64,000 nt of DNA from JAHEJB01 sp041748175 (lineage in GTDB: Bacteria > Bacteroidota > Rhodothermia > Rhodothermales > Rubricoccaceae), in contig JBGTDU010000044.1 of assembly GCA_041748175.1 (NCBI GenBank), forward strand, positions 1 through 64,000, given 5' to 3'. The translations under genes and the position numbers were made by a program. Below the pieces are notes generated by a model, which was not told the DNA's origin, did no database searches, and saw nothing but the letters and a program-made list of their open reading frames with translations. Below, one piece after another: positions 8,575-18,054 of the stretch; within the stretch, counting starts at the first letter, position 1; the number at the start of each line of letters is the position of its first letter.

Positions 8575-11500
8575 TTATCGAATTACGGCGAGGCGCTCAA
8601 TGTGCTCGGTTACATCGGTTTCGCCGTCGGCCCGGTCAACAGCTACACGGAGGCGATAGAGGTACACGCCCGAGCCAAGGCGGTCGAGGTCGTCGTCGAG
8701 GCCGTCGAACGGAATCTGAACGAGGCCGCCCGAAAGGCTCTCCTCCCTTTCAATGGTTCGAACCGGGCGGCCGGAAAGCGAATAGATGCGAAGTTGAATG
8801 CGGGCGAGTGTGCCGGGGGGCTGGTTGTGCTCAAAGACGAACCGCGTGGCCCCCGATGTCGGATTCGGATAGTTGTAGAGGTTCCGCAGCGTCAACTCCT
8901 CAGAGCCAGTTCGAACGTAACTCAATTCGCCTGACGACGAGTTGTTCGCAACATCCCACGCCGTTACCGAGAGTGTGTGCGCGCCGGCGGCCTGCGCGGG
9001 GAGGGAATATCGAATGGTGCCACTCTGGTACGAATCGAGGTCGCCGGTGTAGAATCGTCCAATCTCAAAGGCCTGGGTCGGGTCGTTATCGATCGTCAGA
9101 AGGAGCTCGTGCCCTACGCCGGTGCCCACCGCGTTGATGCCGTTCTCGTCGAACAGGTGGACGACCAACTCGGCGTCGTCTCCAACAAGTCCGCCGTCAA
9201 CAAAGGTCGAGTCGTTGATGAACAGGCTCATCTGCGGCCCATCATGGTCGTTCAGCGGAGCGCCAGCCGTTTCACTAATCACAAATTGTTCGGTAGATCC
9301 AGTTCCATCGAGCCCAGCCCCTGAGGTCACGAACGCCGAAATTCGTCCGGCCTCGCCGGTGTACGAGACGTCGCGGGGCACAATGAATCGAACGGTGAAG
9401 GCACCATTGCGGACCTGCGCCCGGCCACGGAAAATGCGGTCGGTTCGTACTTCGTAGTACCCATCCGTGTAGACAACTATCGACGGATCGATTTCAATCG
9501 TCCGAATAGCGTCAAATACTTCGAGATCCACCTCGCCTTCGAAACTCATATCCGGGAGCCCATCGAATCCAAGGACCTGGCCCGTTACCTCGGCAAGCTC
9601 GTTGGCCCGCAATTCGGGGAGGCCCTGAAAACGGCGCGAGGTCGAAGACGACGTGCCTGCAAGCGCGCTGCCCGGTATTTGTTGGCCATTGACGGAGGTG
9701 ATCGAAACGGGACGCTGTGGCAGCCCAATCCGCATGGCCGGATCGCCAAGCAGATTGAATTTGCGATTGTTGCCTTGCGCACCAACGTCGCTTCCCTTGG
9801 TGAGGCGCATCACGTCTCCGAGCCTCTTCGGCAGCCCTTCTTGATCAGGGGAAAGCAACTCGTCCACTAAAGCCAGATTCAGCCCGAGATTGTAAGCGAA
9901 CTGCCCCCCCGACGCAAAGACAATGCGGACGGTTGTGAACATGGCGATGGTTCCGCCCTGGGGCTGCAGGAAGAAGAGCTCCGCACCGCTCTGCCTGTCA
10001 ATGATGTCGAACCGACCAAACGAACACGTTGCCGTGACAAAAATGGGGAGGTTGTCGAAGGTGTCGAACGTCTCGATGTCCTCTTCCACAACAAGTTTTT
10101 CGTCAGCCAACGCATCGTGGCCACCGTGGCCCGCGTAGTTCCAAACGAGTGTTCCCTCTTCAAGCACCCGCCGGATTTCGGCCCTGGCTTCCGGAATGCG
10201 CCGACCTTCCGCCGTGATAACGTGCGGGTACGAGGTCGAGTAAATCTTCTGGATATTCAAGTCCGTCGCCAGCGTGTCAATCCTCCCAGCCACGATGTCC
10301 GCATTCTGAAGGTGGAGGTCCACGTCTCCGGAGTTGGGGAATTCATCGTCGCCGACCACGGTATACCGCGTCCTCCACGCGCCGAAGGTAGAAGGGTCCT
10401 CATAGTGCATAATCTTCTCCACTACTGCCGCTGCATCGTCAGCGGTTCGGGCCGGGATTCGGCCTATTCCGACATCCACGCGCTCGGAAAAGAAGGGACA
10501 ACCTGTGGTTGTGCACCCGGGCTCGGTGAAGTGGCCTGTAGCCGTATGGCCAAACCAGGTCCACGCGCCTTCGTCGTCGTCAAGGAAAGCGTGGTAGTCG
10601 TCGGAGGTATAGGATTCGAGGAGTACGAGGCTCTCGAACGTCTGGTAGGTGGGGATGAAATTGTTCTCGTCACCTGCCTCCGTCCGCGCTCTAAAGTCGT
10701 AGTGGCCGTCTCCAAACAGCAGGACATACCGTGGGATTTCGTTGGGCGTAGGCGCTCGGTCGTAGAGAAACTTCAGGTAGTCGCGGACGGCGCGCATATC
10801 CACCTTGCCACCCGAAAACTCGTTGTAGATCTCTTTTATGTCCACGACAACAGTTGCCAACCCGTCGTTGGTTCGGCGATGGGCGGCAAGATCTTCCGCG
10901 GCGGACCGGAAGTCAGCCGGTGCGATAATGACATAATCAGGGAACCCGGCGATGGCGTGGAGATTTTGCGCGCCGACGATCTCACCTGCCGCTGGAGTTG
11001 CTATACGGCTGCTGCTCGGAACAAACGCGACCAGCTCTCGCGCCTTCTGCCCTTCCGCAACGGCCATCTGGACGAGATACTGCCCACCGGCGGACATGAC
11101 ACCAACGGATCGAATGTCCGCCGGGTCGGTGATATCCCAAACCTGGGGCTGTGCAGAGAATCCGCTCAGCGCAAACTCAAATCGGCCAGATTCGCCGCCG
11201 GGGGTGTGGAAGCGCAGGAAATCCAGATGCGCCGTCGGCGTTCGAGGATAGATGGCTTCGACCCAGTCGATCCACGCGATCGGGTTGTTCAGCGTGCCCT
11301 GCATGGACATGTCCAACCGAAGGGCACCTCCGCTGTTCACGTTTTGCTCAAGCGTCGCACGGCCCACCATGCCCAGCGGTGAGGCAGAGTTTGCGAAGTT
11401 GACAGCAGCCGGGCGGACCGAACCGAGTTCTTGGCCACTGCTCGTAAAGGAAAGCGTGACAGCAGGATTGGCCCGCGCCGCCGCACGAAGCCGATAGGTG

Positions 11501-12774
11501 GCCGTGCCGTTTGTCAGGCCCGGCGGAATCGTGTCGAGGAGGGTGATGGTAGGGCGAGCAAGGGACGTTTCAGCACCAAGCCAATCCAGGCCAGATCCGC
11601 CTCCGTTTCTGAAAAGGTTGACGAAGTCTTCCTCTACAAACACGCGCCCTTCAAACTGGGATTGCCGTACCGCGTCGGTCCACCCTGGAAAACCCGCCCC
11701 GCCCGTGCGCGCGCCATTGCTGCCGTCCACCCGCAGGAAAACGAAGTTCGTCGTTGAAAAGTAGTTGATGTAGTGCTCCCAATGGCTGTCGTCAACTGAA
11801 TCACTGGGATTAGAATCGGGCACCCAGGTCCAGCCGTTCGGCGCTTCTGCGTAAAAGAAGAGGGCATCTCCCTCATCAAACGAGCCATCTCCGCTTCCGG
11901 TGACGAGCACGGCATTTTCGACGAGGTCGGGGTGGCGAAACTCGTTGTTAATGGCAGGCACCGAAGCGCCACCATTGCCATAAACCTGGAGACGCGCGGG
12001 ATTCAGGCCCGCGACATTTACGCCGAGACTTTGCAGGTATGCGCGGTCAATCCTGTAAACGCCCTCACGCGTAATCGGAATCTTGTACCAAGTGCCTTGG
12101 GCAAGAACGCTTTCTGTTACACCCAGGTGCGGATTCTCGAAGCCGCCGCTGGAAGAATTTGACGCCGACCCATAGCGAACGGAAATCAGCATCCTACGGT
12201 AGCGGCGAACTACACCACGCTCCCGGTCAATCTGGAATAAGCGCGCGGAGAGCGCACCAGTCGGCTGGCGGCGCTCCAGGCCGAGCCCGACAACCTCGGC
12301 CGCCGGGATGTCGAATATCCCCTGGGCTTCGCGCAATTCATCCGGCAGGCGCTCAAGTGGGCTGACGGAGGGCAACCTGACCTCGTCGTAATCTGCCGAG
12401 ATAACCTCCACAAACGGTTGCGCCAATGTTGGAAAGGTCATGGTCTGCGACAGCGTCGCATAACCCTGAACGGCGGCATACATCAGGGCTTCCGGCTGAG
12501 CCGCGTGGCGCTGAACCAGGTTGGCCATGCTACCCTCCCACGACGCGCGCACTTCATACGTGGCGCCGAGAGGGGTCGACTCTATGAGCCGGAGGCTCGG
12601 CGAGTGGTTTTGTTGTTGGCCTCGCGACGGTACCGGCGAGGCCACGATGGCCTGAGGGTTTGGAGCAAGGCGCTGCGCCTTCGACCCTGGAACAACGCCG
12701 ACCATCCCGACAACCGACAGAACCAGAGCTCTGAAGGCACCTCTAGTACAAGTTCGTTGGCGTGACGAATGCAT
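8575..12774 (-). CDS. porU: PorU, T9SS C25 signal peptidase/sortase
   Basis: A 1399-residue exported protein of peptidase family C25 (gingipain-like). PorU is the outer-membrane sortase that removes the C-terminal signal from T9SS cargo and attaches it to the surface. Visible marks are the signal peptide (residues 1-33), an LLFGDGHYD segment, GIGRIPARTADDA, the catalytic histidine segment NYAGHGGH near residue 882 and the catalytic cysteine in TATCSFG near residue 917. A C-terminal domain follows with NYPNPTSG and SGVYLYRLR, like the retained CTD of known PorU proteins. It is the first gene of the minus-strand run porU-porV-M6-like-HExxH-DUF5683. All key residues are present and it appears intact. 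Confidence 0.9.
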   Translation of the reverse strand: MHSSRQRTCTRGAFRALVLSVVGMVGVVPGSKAQRLAPNPQAIVASPVPSRGQQQNHSPSLRLIESTPLGATYEVRASWEGSMANLVQRHAAQPEALMYAAVQGYATLSQTMTFPTLAQPFVEVISADYDEVRLPSVSPLERLPDELREAQGIFDIPAAEVVGLGLERRQPTGALSARLFQIDRERGVVRRYRRMLISVRYGSASNSSSGGFENPHLGVTESVLAQGTWYKIPITREGVYRIDRAYLQSLGVNVAGLNPARLQVYGNGGASVPAINNEFRHPDLVENAVLVTGSGDGSFDEGDALFFYAEAPNGWTWVPDSNPSDSVDDSHWEHYINYFSTTNFVFLRVDGSNGARTGGAGFPGWTDAVRQSQFEGRVFVEEDFVNLFRNGGGSGLDWLGAETSLARPTITLLDTIPPGLTNGTATYRLRAAARANPAVTLSFTSSGQELGSVRPAAVNFANSASPLGMVGRATLEQNVNSGGALRLDMSMQGTLNNPIAWIDWVEAIYPRTPTAHLDFLRFHTPGGESGRFEFALSGFSAQPQVWDITDPADIRSVGVMSAGGQYLVQMAVAEGQKARELVAFVPSSSRIATPAAGEIVGAQNLHAIAGFPDYVIIAPADFRSAAEDLAAHRRTNDGLATVVVDIKEIYNEFSGGKVDMRAVRDYLKFLYDRAPTPNEIPRYVLLFGDGHYDFRARTEAGDENNFIPTYQTFESLVLLESYTSDDYHAFLDDDEGAWTWFGHTATGHFTEPGCTTTGCPFFSERVDVGIGRIPARTADDAAAVVEKIMHYEDPSTFGAWRTRYTVVGDDEFPNSGDVDLHLQNADIVAGRIDTLATDLNIQKIYSTSYPHVITAEGRRIPEARAEIRRVLEEGTLVWNYAGHGGHDALADEKLVVEEDIETFDTFDNLPIFVTATCSFGRFDIIDRQSGAELFFLQPQGGTIAMFTTVRIVFASGGQFAYNLGLNLALVDELLSPDQEGLPKRLGDVMRLTKGSDVGAQGNNRKFNLLGDPAMRIGLPQRPVSITSVNGQQIPGSALAGTSSSTSRRFQGLPELRANELAEVTGQVLGFDGLPDMSFEGEVDLEVFDAIRTIEIDPSIVVYTDGYYEVRTDRIFRGRAQVRNGAFTVRFIVPRDVSYTGEAGRISAFVTSGAGLDGTGSTEQFVISETAGAPLNDHDGPQMSLFINDSTFVDGGLVGDDAELVVHLFDENGINAVGTGVGHELLLTIDNDPTQAFEIGRFYTGDLDSYQSGTIRYSLPAQAAGAHTLSVTAWDVANNSSSGELSYVRTGSEELTLRNLYNYPNPTSGATRFVFEHNQPPGTLARIQLRIYSLSGRPVRTIEREESLSGGLVQIPFDGLDDDLDRLGSGVYLYRLRVAVDRADGETDVTEHIERLAVIR

Positions 12775-13103
12775 CGCGAAGCGGGGATTGCGGCCGTGCA
12801 GACGGCCTTCTTACATCGTTTACGGCGCGAGGCCGAACTGAAGTATCACCAAACCCGATACGCGACACCGGCTCTTGGCCGATCAAGTGGCTGAATCAAC
12901 GTGTTTCGACCGAAATATAGAGCCGCACTGGGAGTCGCACAAGGCATTTCACGGAACCCACACTACCCGACCAATTGTGCCCCAGAATCGGCTCGCTGCA
13001 TGTGAGCCAAAGCAAAAGGGCCCCGCGGTGGCGGTCCGCGAGGCCCTTACTAGCCGGTCAATGACGCGGGTTCAAATGAGCCCGGGCACTGCTCCCTTCC
13101 GGC
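12775..13103. other. Spacer upstream of porU
   Basis: 329 bp without a supported gene. It must hold the porU promoter, but I see no clear -33/-7 pair. The right part contains the terminator of the TPR-HTH gene. Confidence 0.6.
13014..13046 (-). terminator. Rho-independent terminator of the TPR-HTH gene
   Basis: On the minus strand a G+C-rich stem with arms 13036-13046 and 13018-13028 (GGGCC/CCGCGG type pairing, one bulge) is followed by TTTT at 13017-13014. It lies about 58 bp past the stop of the gene at 13104-14126. Confidence 0.7.
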
Positions 13104-14126
13104 CTAGCTGTTTATGTTGCGGTGAATCGCCTGGCGCGTGAGGCCGATGCGTTCGCCAAGCTGCGACCGGTTGTCGATGCCCGGAATGCCCACAAAACCG
13201 TTAACAAGGCTCGTGAGATACTCCTGTCGCAGCCGATTGATTGGAACGGGGCCAAGAATCTTGGCGATGTCCAGCTCTGAGAGTTCGCGTTGGCAGGCGG
13301 CCATGTCTTCCTCCAGCCGCTCGATCATGGAGTGCCATACGGGCGTCTTGTGAAAGGTGATGCGTGCCTGCTCGTAGTACTCCAGGGCGAGGCCGTAAAA
13401 TTTGAAATCGTGGTGATAGATCTGCGCGAGAATGTGCAACACCACGGCCTGCTCGGACAACAGATTGTTGCGGCATGCGAGCTCGTACGCCTTCTGAAGC
13501 TGCTCCTCCCCCTGCTGCGCCTTGCCGGCTTTCACGAGCGCATAGCCCTTGAACATCAGGGCCTTGGGGATGTACTCGACGTACCCGTTGCGGCGGCTGA
13601 GGTTGTAGACGCGCATGAAGAGTTCGATGGCCTGCTCGTAGAAATTTTGCGAGAGCAGTGTCCCTCCTTTCTGCAACAGCGCAGCAATCTCCCAACCTCG
13701 CGTTCCCATCCTGCGGGATTCCTCTTTTACTCTGTCGAAGTATTGATGGGCGGCGGCCAGCGAGGCGAGGCGGTGCCGCATCATCCAGCCCAGGCGGTAG
13801 TCGAGAACCAGTGTCTGGTAATCATCCTGCGGCTCGATGAGCGAGAGCTCGGTCTTGACCCGCTCAATCGGCGCATCGCGTAGGCACCGAACGGCCTGAA
13901 GCTGGACGTGCGTCTTCGCTGTGGCATCCAGCTCAGGCCGCTTCAACAGCTCGTTGAACTCGATAAATGCATCGTAAACACGGGCCGCTTCGATGTGCTC
14001 GAAGGCCAAATCCCACCGCTTCCGAAGCGGCTCAGGAAGTGCAGCGAGGTGCTTCGCTGCGCGCTCGATGTGCTCGCGCTCGTGCGCTGGAATCATCGGG
14101 ACGGAGGGCATAGGCGCTCGATGCAA
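13104..14126 (-). CDS. TPR-repeat protein with C-terminal helix-turn-helix
   Basis: A soluble 340-residue protein built mainly of tetratricopeptide-like helical hairpins (for example EQAIELFMRVYNLSRR and AQQGEEQLQKAYELACR). It ends in a helix-turn-helix-like segment, SQLGERIGLTRQAIHRNI, which reads like a small DNA-binding recognition motif. No signal peptide or membrane segment is present. This suggests a regulator in which a TPR platform senses a partner or ligand and the tail binds DNA; that role is inference. It is transcribed alone, with its own terminator, away from the divergent stretch at 14127-14453. Starts at 14126, 14111 and 14096 are all possible. I do not recognise a named family. 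Confidence 0.6.
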   Translation of the reverse strand: MHRAPMPSVPMIPAHEREHIERAAKHLAALPEPLRKRWDLAFEHIEAARVYDAFIEFNELLKRPELDATAKTHVQLQAVRCLRDAPIERVKTELSLIEPQDDYQTLVLDYRLGWMMRHRLASLAAAHQYFDRVKEESRRMGTRGWEIAALLQKGGTLLSQNFYEQAIELFMRVYNLSRRNGYVEYIPKALMFKGYALVKAGKAQQGEEQLQKAYELACRNNLLSEQAVVLHILAQIYHHDFKFYGLALEYYEQARITFHKTPVWHSMIERLEEDMAACQRELSELDIAKILGPVPINRLRQEYLTSLVNGFVGIPGIDNRSQLGERIGLTRQAIHRNINS

Positions 14127-14453
14127 AAAGGGGGCGGAAATAGCAGCCTATCGTGATATTGCCACTTCCGCGGGTACGATGGCCGATCTGAAATGCTGGA
14201 CCCTATATCGGCCTCGCGAAAGATTTACTTAAACCATGCGACGTCACTGATTTCCGCTCCGAACCCATTGCCAACCCTTTCTTTACCGTTCGCGCACCTG
14301 TACGGATTGGCATCACCACACGCGATCTTCGTGGGTCTCGTGCTCCCGCGCCACGCGAACGCCTCCAGAGAGGATTCTACTTGCCTTCTAGGTGTTTGTC
14401 GGACGTAGGCCGAGTAACCGCCGCAGTAGAATCTGCCCAAGTCAGACAGACCC
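14127..14453. other. Spacer with no recognised gene
   Basis: 327 bp between the REC-HisKA gene and the TPR-HTH gene, both on the minus strand. Short open stretches exist on both strands but show no protein-like composition. It probably holds the TPR-HTH promoter; no motif stands out. Confidence 0.55.
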
Positions 14454-15200
14454 CTAGTCCTCAGCGATCCCGTCTGAGGAGCCCAGGACTTTCGCAATGC
14501 GTTGGCGCAGCGCCGACAGACGGGTTAGCGCATCCGAGAGCTGCCCGGCCGCTGCGTTGATGTCTTCGATCGGGCCAAGCACGGCAGAATCTCTCCCCTC
14601 CATTCGTGCTACCTCGAGAACCAACTGTGCATTGCCCGTTATCACGGTAAGTGGATTGTTGATGGCATGCGCAACGCTGCCGGTCTCCGCACGCAGCTCC
14701 TCCAGCAGGGCAACCGCTTCTTCCAGCGAAATTGGCGGAAGCGTTGACTCCTCGGCTGGCTCGGTCCCAACATCAGGTATACCAAGAACGCGGCTCATTT
14801 CGAAGGCGACAGCGCTCAGGCTCTCGCGTTTTGGTGTTAGTGTAAAACACGCGGTAGCCCCGGCGCGCATCGCTGCCCTGGAGGCCTCCCCGTTTTTTCG
14901 CGTCCGCACAAAAATGTACGACGTCAAGCCCAGAGCCAGCCTTAGATCAAGCAATTCCAGCCCCGATCCATCCGGCAGCTCATCAGCGGTCAAAACGACA
15001 TCCGCTCCGTTCCCACTTAAGTAGGCACGTGCCGACGCCAAGTTACCGCACACGGCGGAGGCTATGGTGGGGAACCGCAGGGCGAGATCCCTTTGCAATT
15101 CCCTCGCGAGCTTTTCGTCCGGCTCGACAAGAAGGATACGCGGGGCCGCGCAACGAGCGACGCTGTTGTCTGCTTGGTTCGAGCTGTAGCGAAGGGGCAT
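14454..15200 (-). CDS. Degenerate receiver plus HisKA-like protein without ATPase domain
   Basis: A 248-residue soluble protein. Residues 20-140 look like a response-regulator receiver (ILLVEPDE start, ADELPDGSGLELL, later T and K positions). The expected phosphoacceptor Asp three residues before the Leu of LPDG is Ala, with an Asp one place later. Residues 170-240 resemble a HisKA dimerisation/phosphotransfer helix pair with the H-box AHAINNPL, but the acidic residue normally after the His is Ala. No HATPase domain follows. It sits 61 bp downstream of a membrane PAS sensor that also lacks a kinase domain, so the two probably work together. It may be a scaffold or phosphatase-like partner; this is inference. 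Confidence 0.6.
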   Translation of the reverse strand: MPLRYSSNQADNSVARCAAPRILLVEPDEKLARELQRDLALRFPTIASAVCGNLASARAYLSGNGADVVLTADELPDGSGLELLDLRLALGLTSYIFVRTRKNGEASRAAMRAGATACFTLTPKRESLSAVAFEMSRVLGIPDVGTEPAEESTLPPISLEEAVALLEELRAETGSVAHAINNPLTVITGNAQLVLEVARMEGRDSAVLGPIEDINAAAGQLSDALTRLSALRQRIAKVLGSSDGIAED

Positions 15201-15261
15201 GGACGCGAACGGTTCGAGGATTCCTAAATCTACGCGTGAGGGGTCGCACGCGCCTCTCGCA

Positions 15262-16857
15262 CTATGCGACGAACGAGCTCGAGGCTAGACTGGGCGCGTA
15301 GCCATCTACGCCGTCTCCAGCAGGCGCATTCTCAAGGGAGAAGGCCATGCCCAAAAGCGTGCGGCCTTCGGAGAGATTCTCCTCCGAGCCGCGACTCCTG
15401 CGCCACAGAATCCGATGTGGTGGACCCTTGGACGACTGGACAACCATCGGGTAGCTTTTCTTGGACGAACCCCAGAACCAGTCGCTGAAGCTCTGCTTCT
15501 CCGCGGCACCGAGCCCAAGAACACTCACAAACGCGGTAAAGTGATGCACCTGCTGGACGGTACGGCCTGTCAGGTCCTGCGTAGTCTGGCTCCATTGGCG
15601 AGTGCTTCCGCCTGCGTCGAACGAGGCGAGGACTAATCCGGCGTCATCCAGCAAGCGTTGCGTAGAGGAATTCCCAGCCGTCAATTGGGCAACGCGCTGA
15701 TCGACCATGAGCTCGAGCGCATCGCTGAAGGTTGAGATCTGGCGTTCGAGGTTGCGCTGATTTGCGACATCGGTAGCCTGGATGATCACGGCCGGCTTGT
15801 CGTCGACGCTTACAGCGCGCAGTGAAATCTGAACGGCCCGCCGCACGTCGTCCCGATTGACGAGCGCGTACTCGATGCCTGACATCGAACTATTCTCCTG
15901 CAGGCTGCGACGGGCCAGCTCAAACAACGGTTCGAGGGGCATCACTTCGTCCAAAGCCTCGACAAGCTGCCCACGCACTGCCTCCCAGGGCAAACCGGTT
16001 ATGGCATAGAAAGCAGGGTTCGCATCGACGATGTGGCCGTCCAGCGTACACAACAGAACATAGTGCGGGTTGATCTGAAGCAGAGCCGCAATCTGGTTCC
16101 TGGACTCAATGTGGCGTTGGTGACAGGTAGTCAAGACATTAACCATGGTGTCCATGGAGTCCGCCAGGGCACCCAAATGCGGCCGGGTCATGTTCACGTA
16201 GGTACGCGCCGTGCTCTCGTCAAATCGATCCATACCCGCGAGCTTCCTGGCGAGAACCTCCATGCGGTCGGCCACCCTACTGCCGGAATAGATTGACAAC
16301 AGCACAAGTCCGCCGCCAAGTAACAGCAACGCCAGGACGGCACCAGCTATGATCCAGCCACCGCCCTTTTGGGCCGCGGCATGAATCGCCGTCGCCGACG
16401 CAAGCACGGCTACCCGCTCACCGGAAACAACCGGATGGAGGATCAGGAAATAGCTCTGCCCACCCCATGTAGCCTTCTGCGCGGACGTTGAATTTTCTCT
16501 TTCCTTTACAACCGTAGACCAGTCGATCTCCCGAAGCGCGACAGGATCACTTGCCGCAAGGATTTGCCCACCACGATCGATCACCGCGACGCCCACCAGA
16601 TCGTTCTGCTCGGCGACACGTGCCAGCCTTGATTCCGTGCTTGCCCGTTGCCGTATGTCAGCACCATCAATGAGAGCCGCGACGGAGGCAGAGACCGCAA
16701 TCAGCCTCCGCTGGGCAACCGTTTCTGCGGTCTGAGTTCGATTGACCAAAATGAGCGCCGTCGCCACGACGATCAGCATCGTTGCCAGAACAAAGACGGC
16801 GAGCGCAGCGCGAGTCGCAGAGGTAAAGTTGGACATAGGGTCTTTGGCGGAGCTCAT
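15262..16857 (-). CDS. Membrane PAS-domain sensor lacking a kinase domain
   Basis: A 531-residue protein with a transmembrane helix at about residues 19-38, an extracytoplasmic sensor domain to about 168 and a second helix at about 170-193. A linker of HAMP-like size and a PAS domain (about 255-365, with LDGHIVDANPAFYAITGLP) follow, then a further PAS-like region to the C-terminus. This is the layout of a two-component sensor, but no histidine phosphotransfer or ATPase domain follows. The next gene on the same strand encodes a HisKA-like domain, also without ATPase, so the pair looks like a split or degenerate sensory unit. The ligand is unknown. An alternative start is the Met at 16836. Confidence 0.65.
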   Translation of the reverse strand: MSSAKDPMSNFTSATRAALAVFVLATMLIVVATALILVNRTQTAETVAQRRLIAVSASVAALIDGADIRQRASTESRLARVAEQNDLVGVAVIDRGGQILAASDPVALREIDWSTVVKERENSTSAQKATWGGQSYFLILHPVVSGERVAVLASATAIHAAAQKGGGWIIAGAVLALLLLGGGLVLLSIYSGSRVADRMEVLARKLAGMDRFDESTARTYVNMTRPHLGALADSMDTMVNVLTTCHQRHIESRNQIAALLQINPHYVLLCTLDGHIVDANPAFYAITGLPWEAVRGQLVEALDEVMPLEPLFELARRSLQENSSMSGIEYALVNRDDVRRAVQISLRAVSVDDKPAVIIQATDVANQRNLERQISTFSDALELMVDQRVAQLTAGNSSTQRLLDDAGLVLASFDAGGSTRQWSQTTQDLTGRTVQQVHHFTAFVSVLGLGAAEKQSFSDWFWGSSKKSYPMVVQSSKGPPHRILWRRSRGSEENLSEGRTLLGMAFSLENAPAGDGVDGYAPSLASSSFVA

Positions 16858-17063
16858 GCGCTGCGCGTGGGTGATCGCGCGTATGATGGCGAACCCTCCA
16901 CCCCTGCTCTGTTACATAACTACCCGATCGTCATTCTTTCGGGGACGAATAGGCGCCGTTGTGCACGAACGAGGGCGAGAAAACACACCGGCACCCTCTC
17001 CGACAAAGCCTGTACCGTTCGCTTTCGTCAAGTTTTTCGCCGCTTCGCTTCAACGGCTACTGA

Positions 17064-17918
17064 CTATCGGCAACCGAGATCGGAATGCAACTCTTCCACC
17101 GTATATCCGCGCTCGGTTTGACCAATCCGCCCGGTCGCAATTTCCGGATCGTGCTCAAAGAATACCATCCATCCCCCCTTCACCGCTTCGTCCAGTACTC
17201 GCTTCTTCTCCGCCAACGTGTCCAATGGCGCGATGTCGTAGGCCATTACCCAGAGGAGTTGAACGTGCGCCGCTGTCGGCAGAAGGTCGGCGGCATAGAG
17301 CAACGTGCCCTCCTCCCCGCTTATCACGGGCAACTGCTGGCCTCGGGTATGGCCATTCACCACAATCATTCGGATCCCCGGGAATGGTGTCTCGCTTCCA
17401 TCCAGAAAGTTCAGATTGCCGGATGCCTCGAGCGGGTCGAGATTCTCGGGAATGAACGACGCCTGCTCGCGCGGGCTTTCGTGCGCCCAATCCCAGTGCG
17501 AGCGTTGGATGTGGTGCATCGCCTTTGGAAAAGTGAGAACCAGTTCACCACCGGCGTTGCGAGTCGTCGAGCCACCCGCGTGGTCAAAATGCAGATGCGT
17601 GAGAATGACGTCCGTGATGTCTGCTGCCTCCACGCCCAGTGCCTCCAGCGATCGGTGGAGATCGAACGTTGAGCGATCGACGCCGAAGATTTCGCCGAAC
17701 CGCTCGTCGTATTTGTCGCCCAGCCCGTTGTCGATCAGAATCGTCCTGCCGTTGCCGCGCAACAGGAGGCAGCGCATTGCCAGCGGAATTCTGTTTTGCT
17801 CGTCCGCCGGAATTCGCCTGGACCAAAGGTTCTTCGGCACGATGCCGAACATCGCGCCGCCATCGAGCCGCAGAAAACCCGCGTGGATGATGTCGAGTTG
17901 GTAGCCGCCGATGTTCAT
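17064..17918 (-). CDS. Metallo-beta-lactamase-fold hydrolase
   Basis: A 284-residue cytoplasmic protein with the metal-binding motif HLHFDHAGG (about residues 108-116), a later His in NGHTRGQ and Asp/His ligands further on (AADLLP, FFEHDPEIA). This is the glyoxalase II-like or lactonase-like branch of the fold; the substrate cannot be told. It ends in a normal C-terminus and looks intact. It lies downstream of the LON-domain gene on the same strand, separated by heptad element E2, so the two are probably co-transcribed. Confidence 0.8.
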   Translation of the reverse strand: MNIGGYQLDIIHAGFLRLDGGAMFGIVPKNLWSRRIPADEQNRIPLAMRCLLLRGNGRTILIDNGLGDKYDERFGEIFGVDRSTFDLHRSLEALGVEAADITDVILTHLHFDHAGGSTTRNAGGELVLTFPKAMHHIQRSHWDWAHESPREQASFIPENLDPLEASGNLNFLDGSETPFPGIRMIVVNGHTRGQQLPVISGEEGTLLYAADLLPTAAHVQLLWVMAYDIAPLDTLAEKKRVLDEAVKGGWMVFFEHDPEIATGRIGQTERGYTVEELHSDLGCR

Positions 17919-18054
17919 TCCAGACGAGGGTGTGAGAGTGGGTCTCGTACTTCGTTCTTCGGGCTTCGTTCTTCAAAGCCCTCGATATCAAGCACCCCCT
18001 TTTCAAAAATCGAAAATCCGAAACGGCGAGTCCGAAATCTGGAGTCCGAAACCG
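17919..18054. repeat. Heptad-repeat element E2 between the LON and MBL genes
   Basis: The whole spacer between the LON-protein stop and the MBL start is of this type. On the minus strand, units of the type GATTTCG, GACTCCA, GATTTCG, GACTCGC follow the stop codon (after one extra base). After a short core come GAAGAAC, GAAGCCC, GAAGAAC, GAAGTAC and more degenerate 7-base steps that end at the ATG at 17918. Confidence 0.75.

Noticed and set aside
10117..11382. 421-codon plus-strand frame inside porU
   Set aside because: It is antisense to a clear C25 protease domain with catalytic residues.
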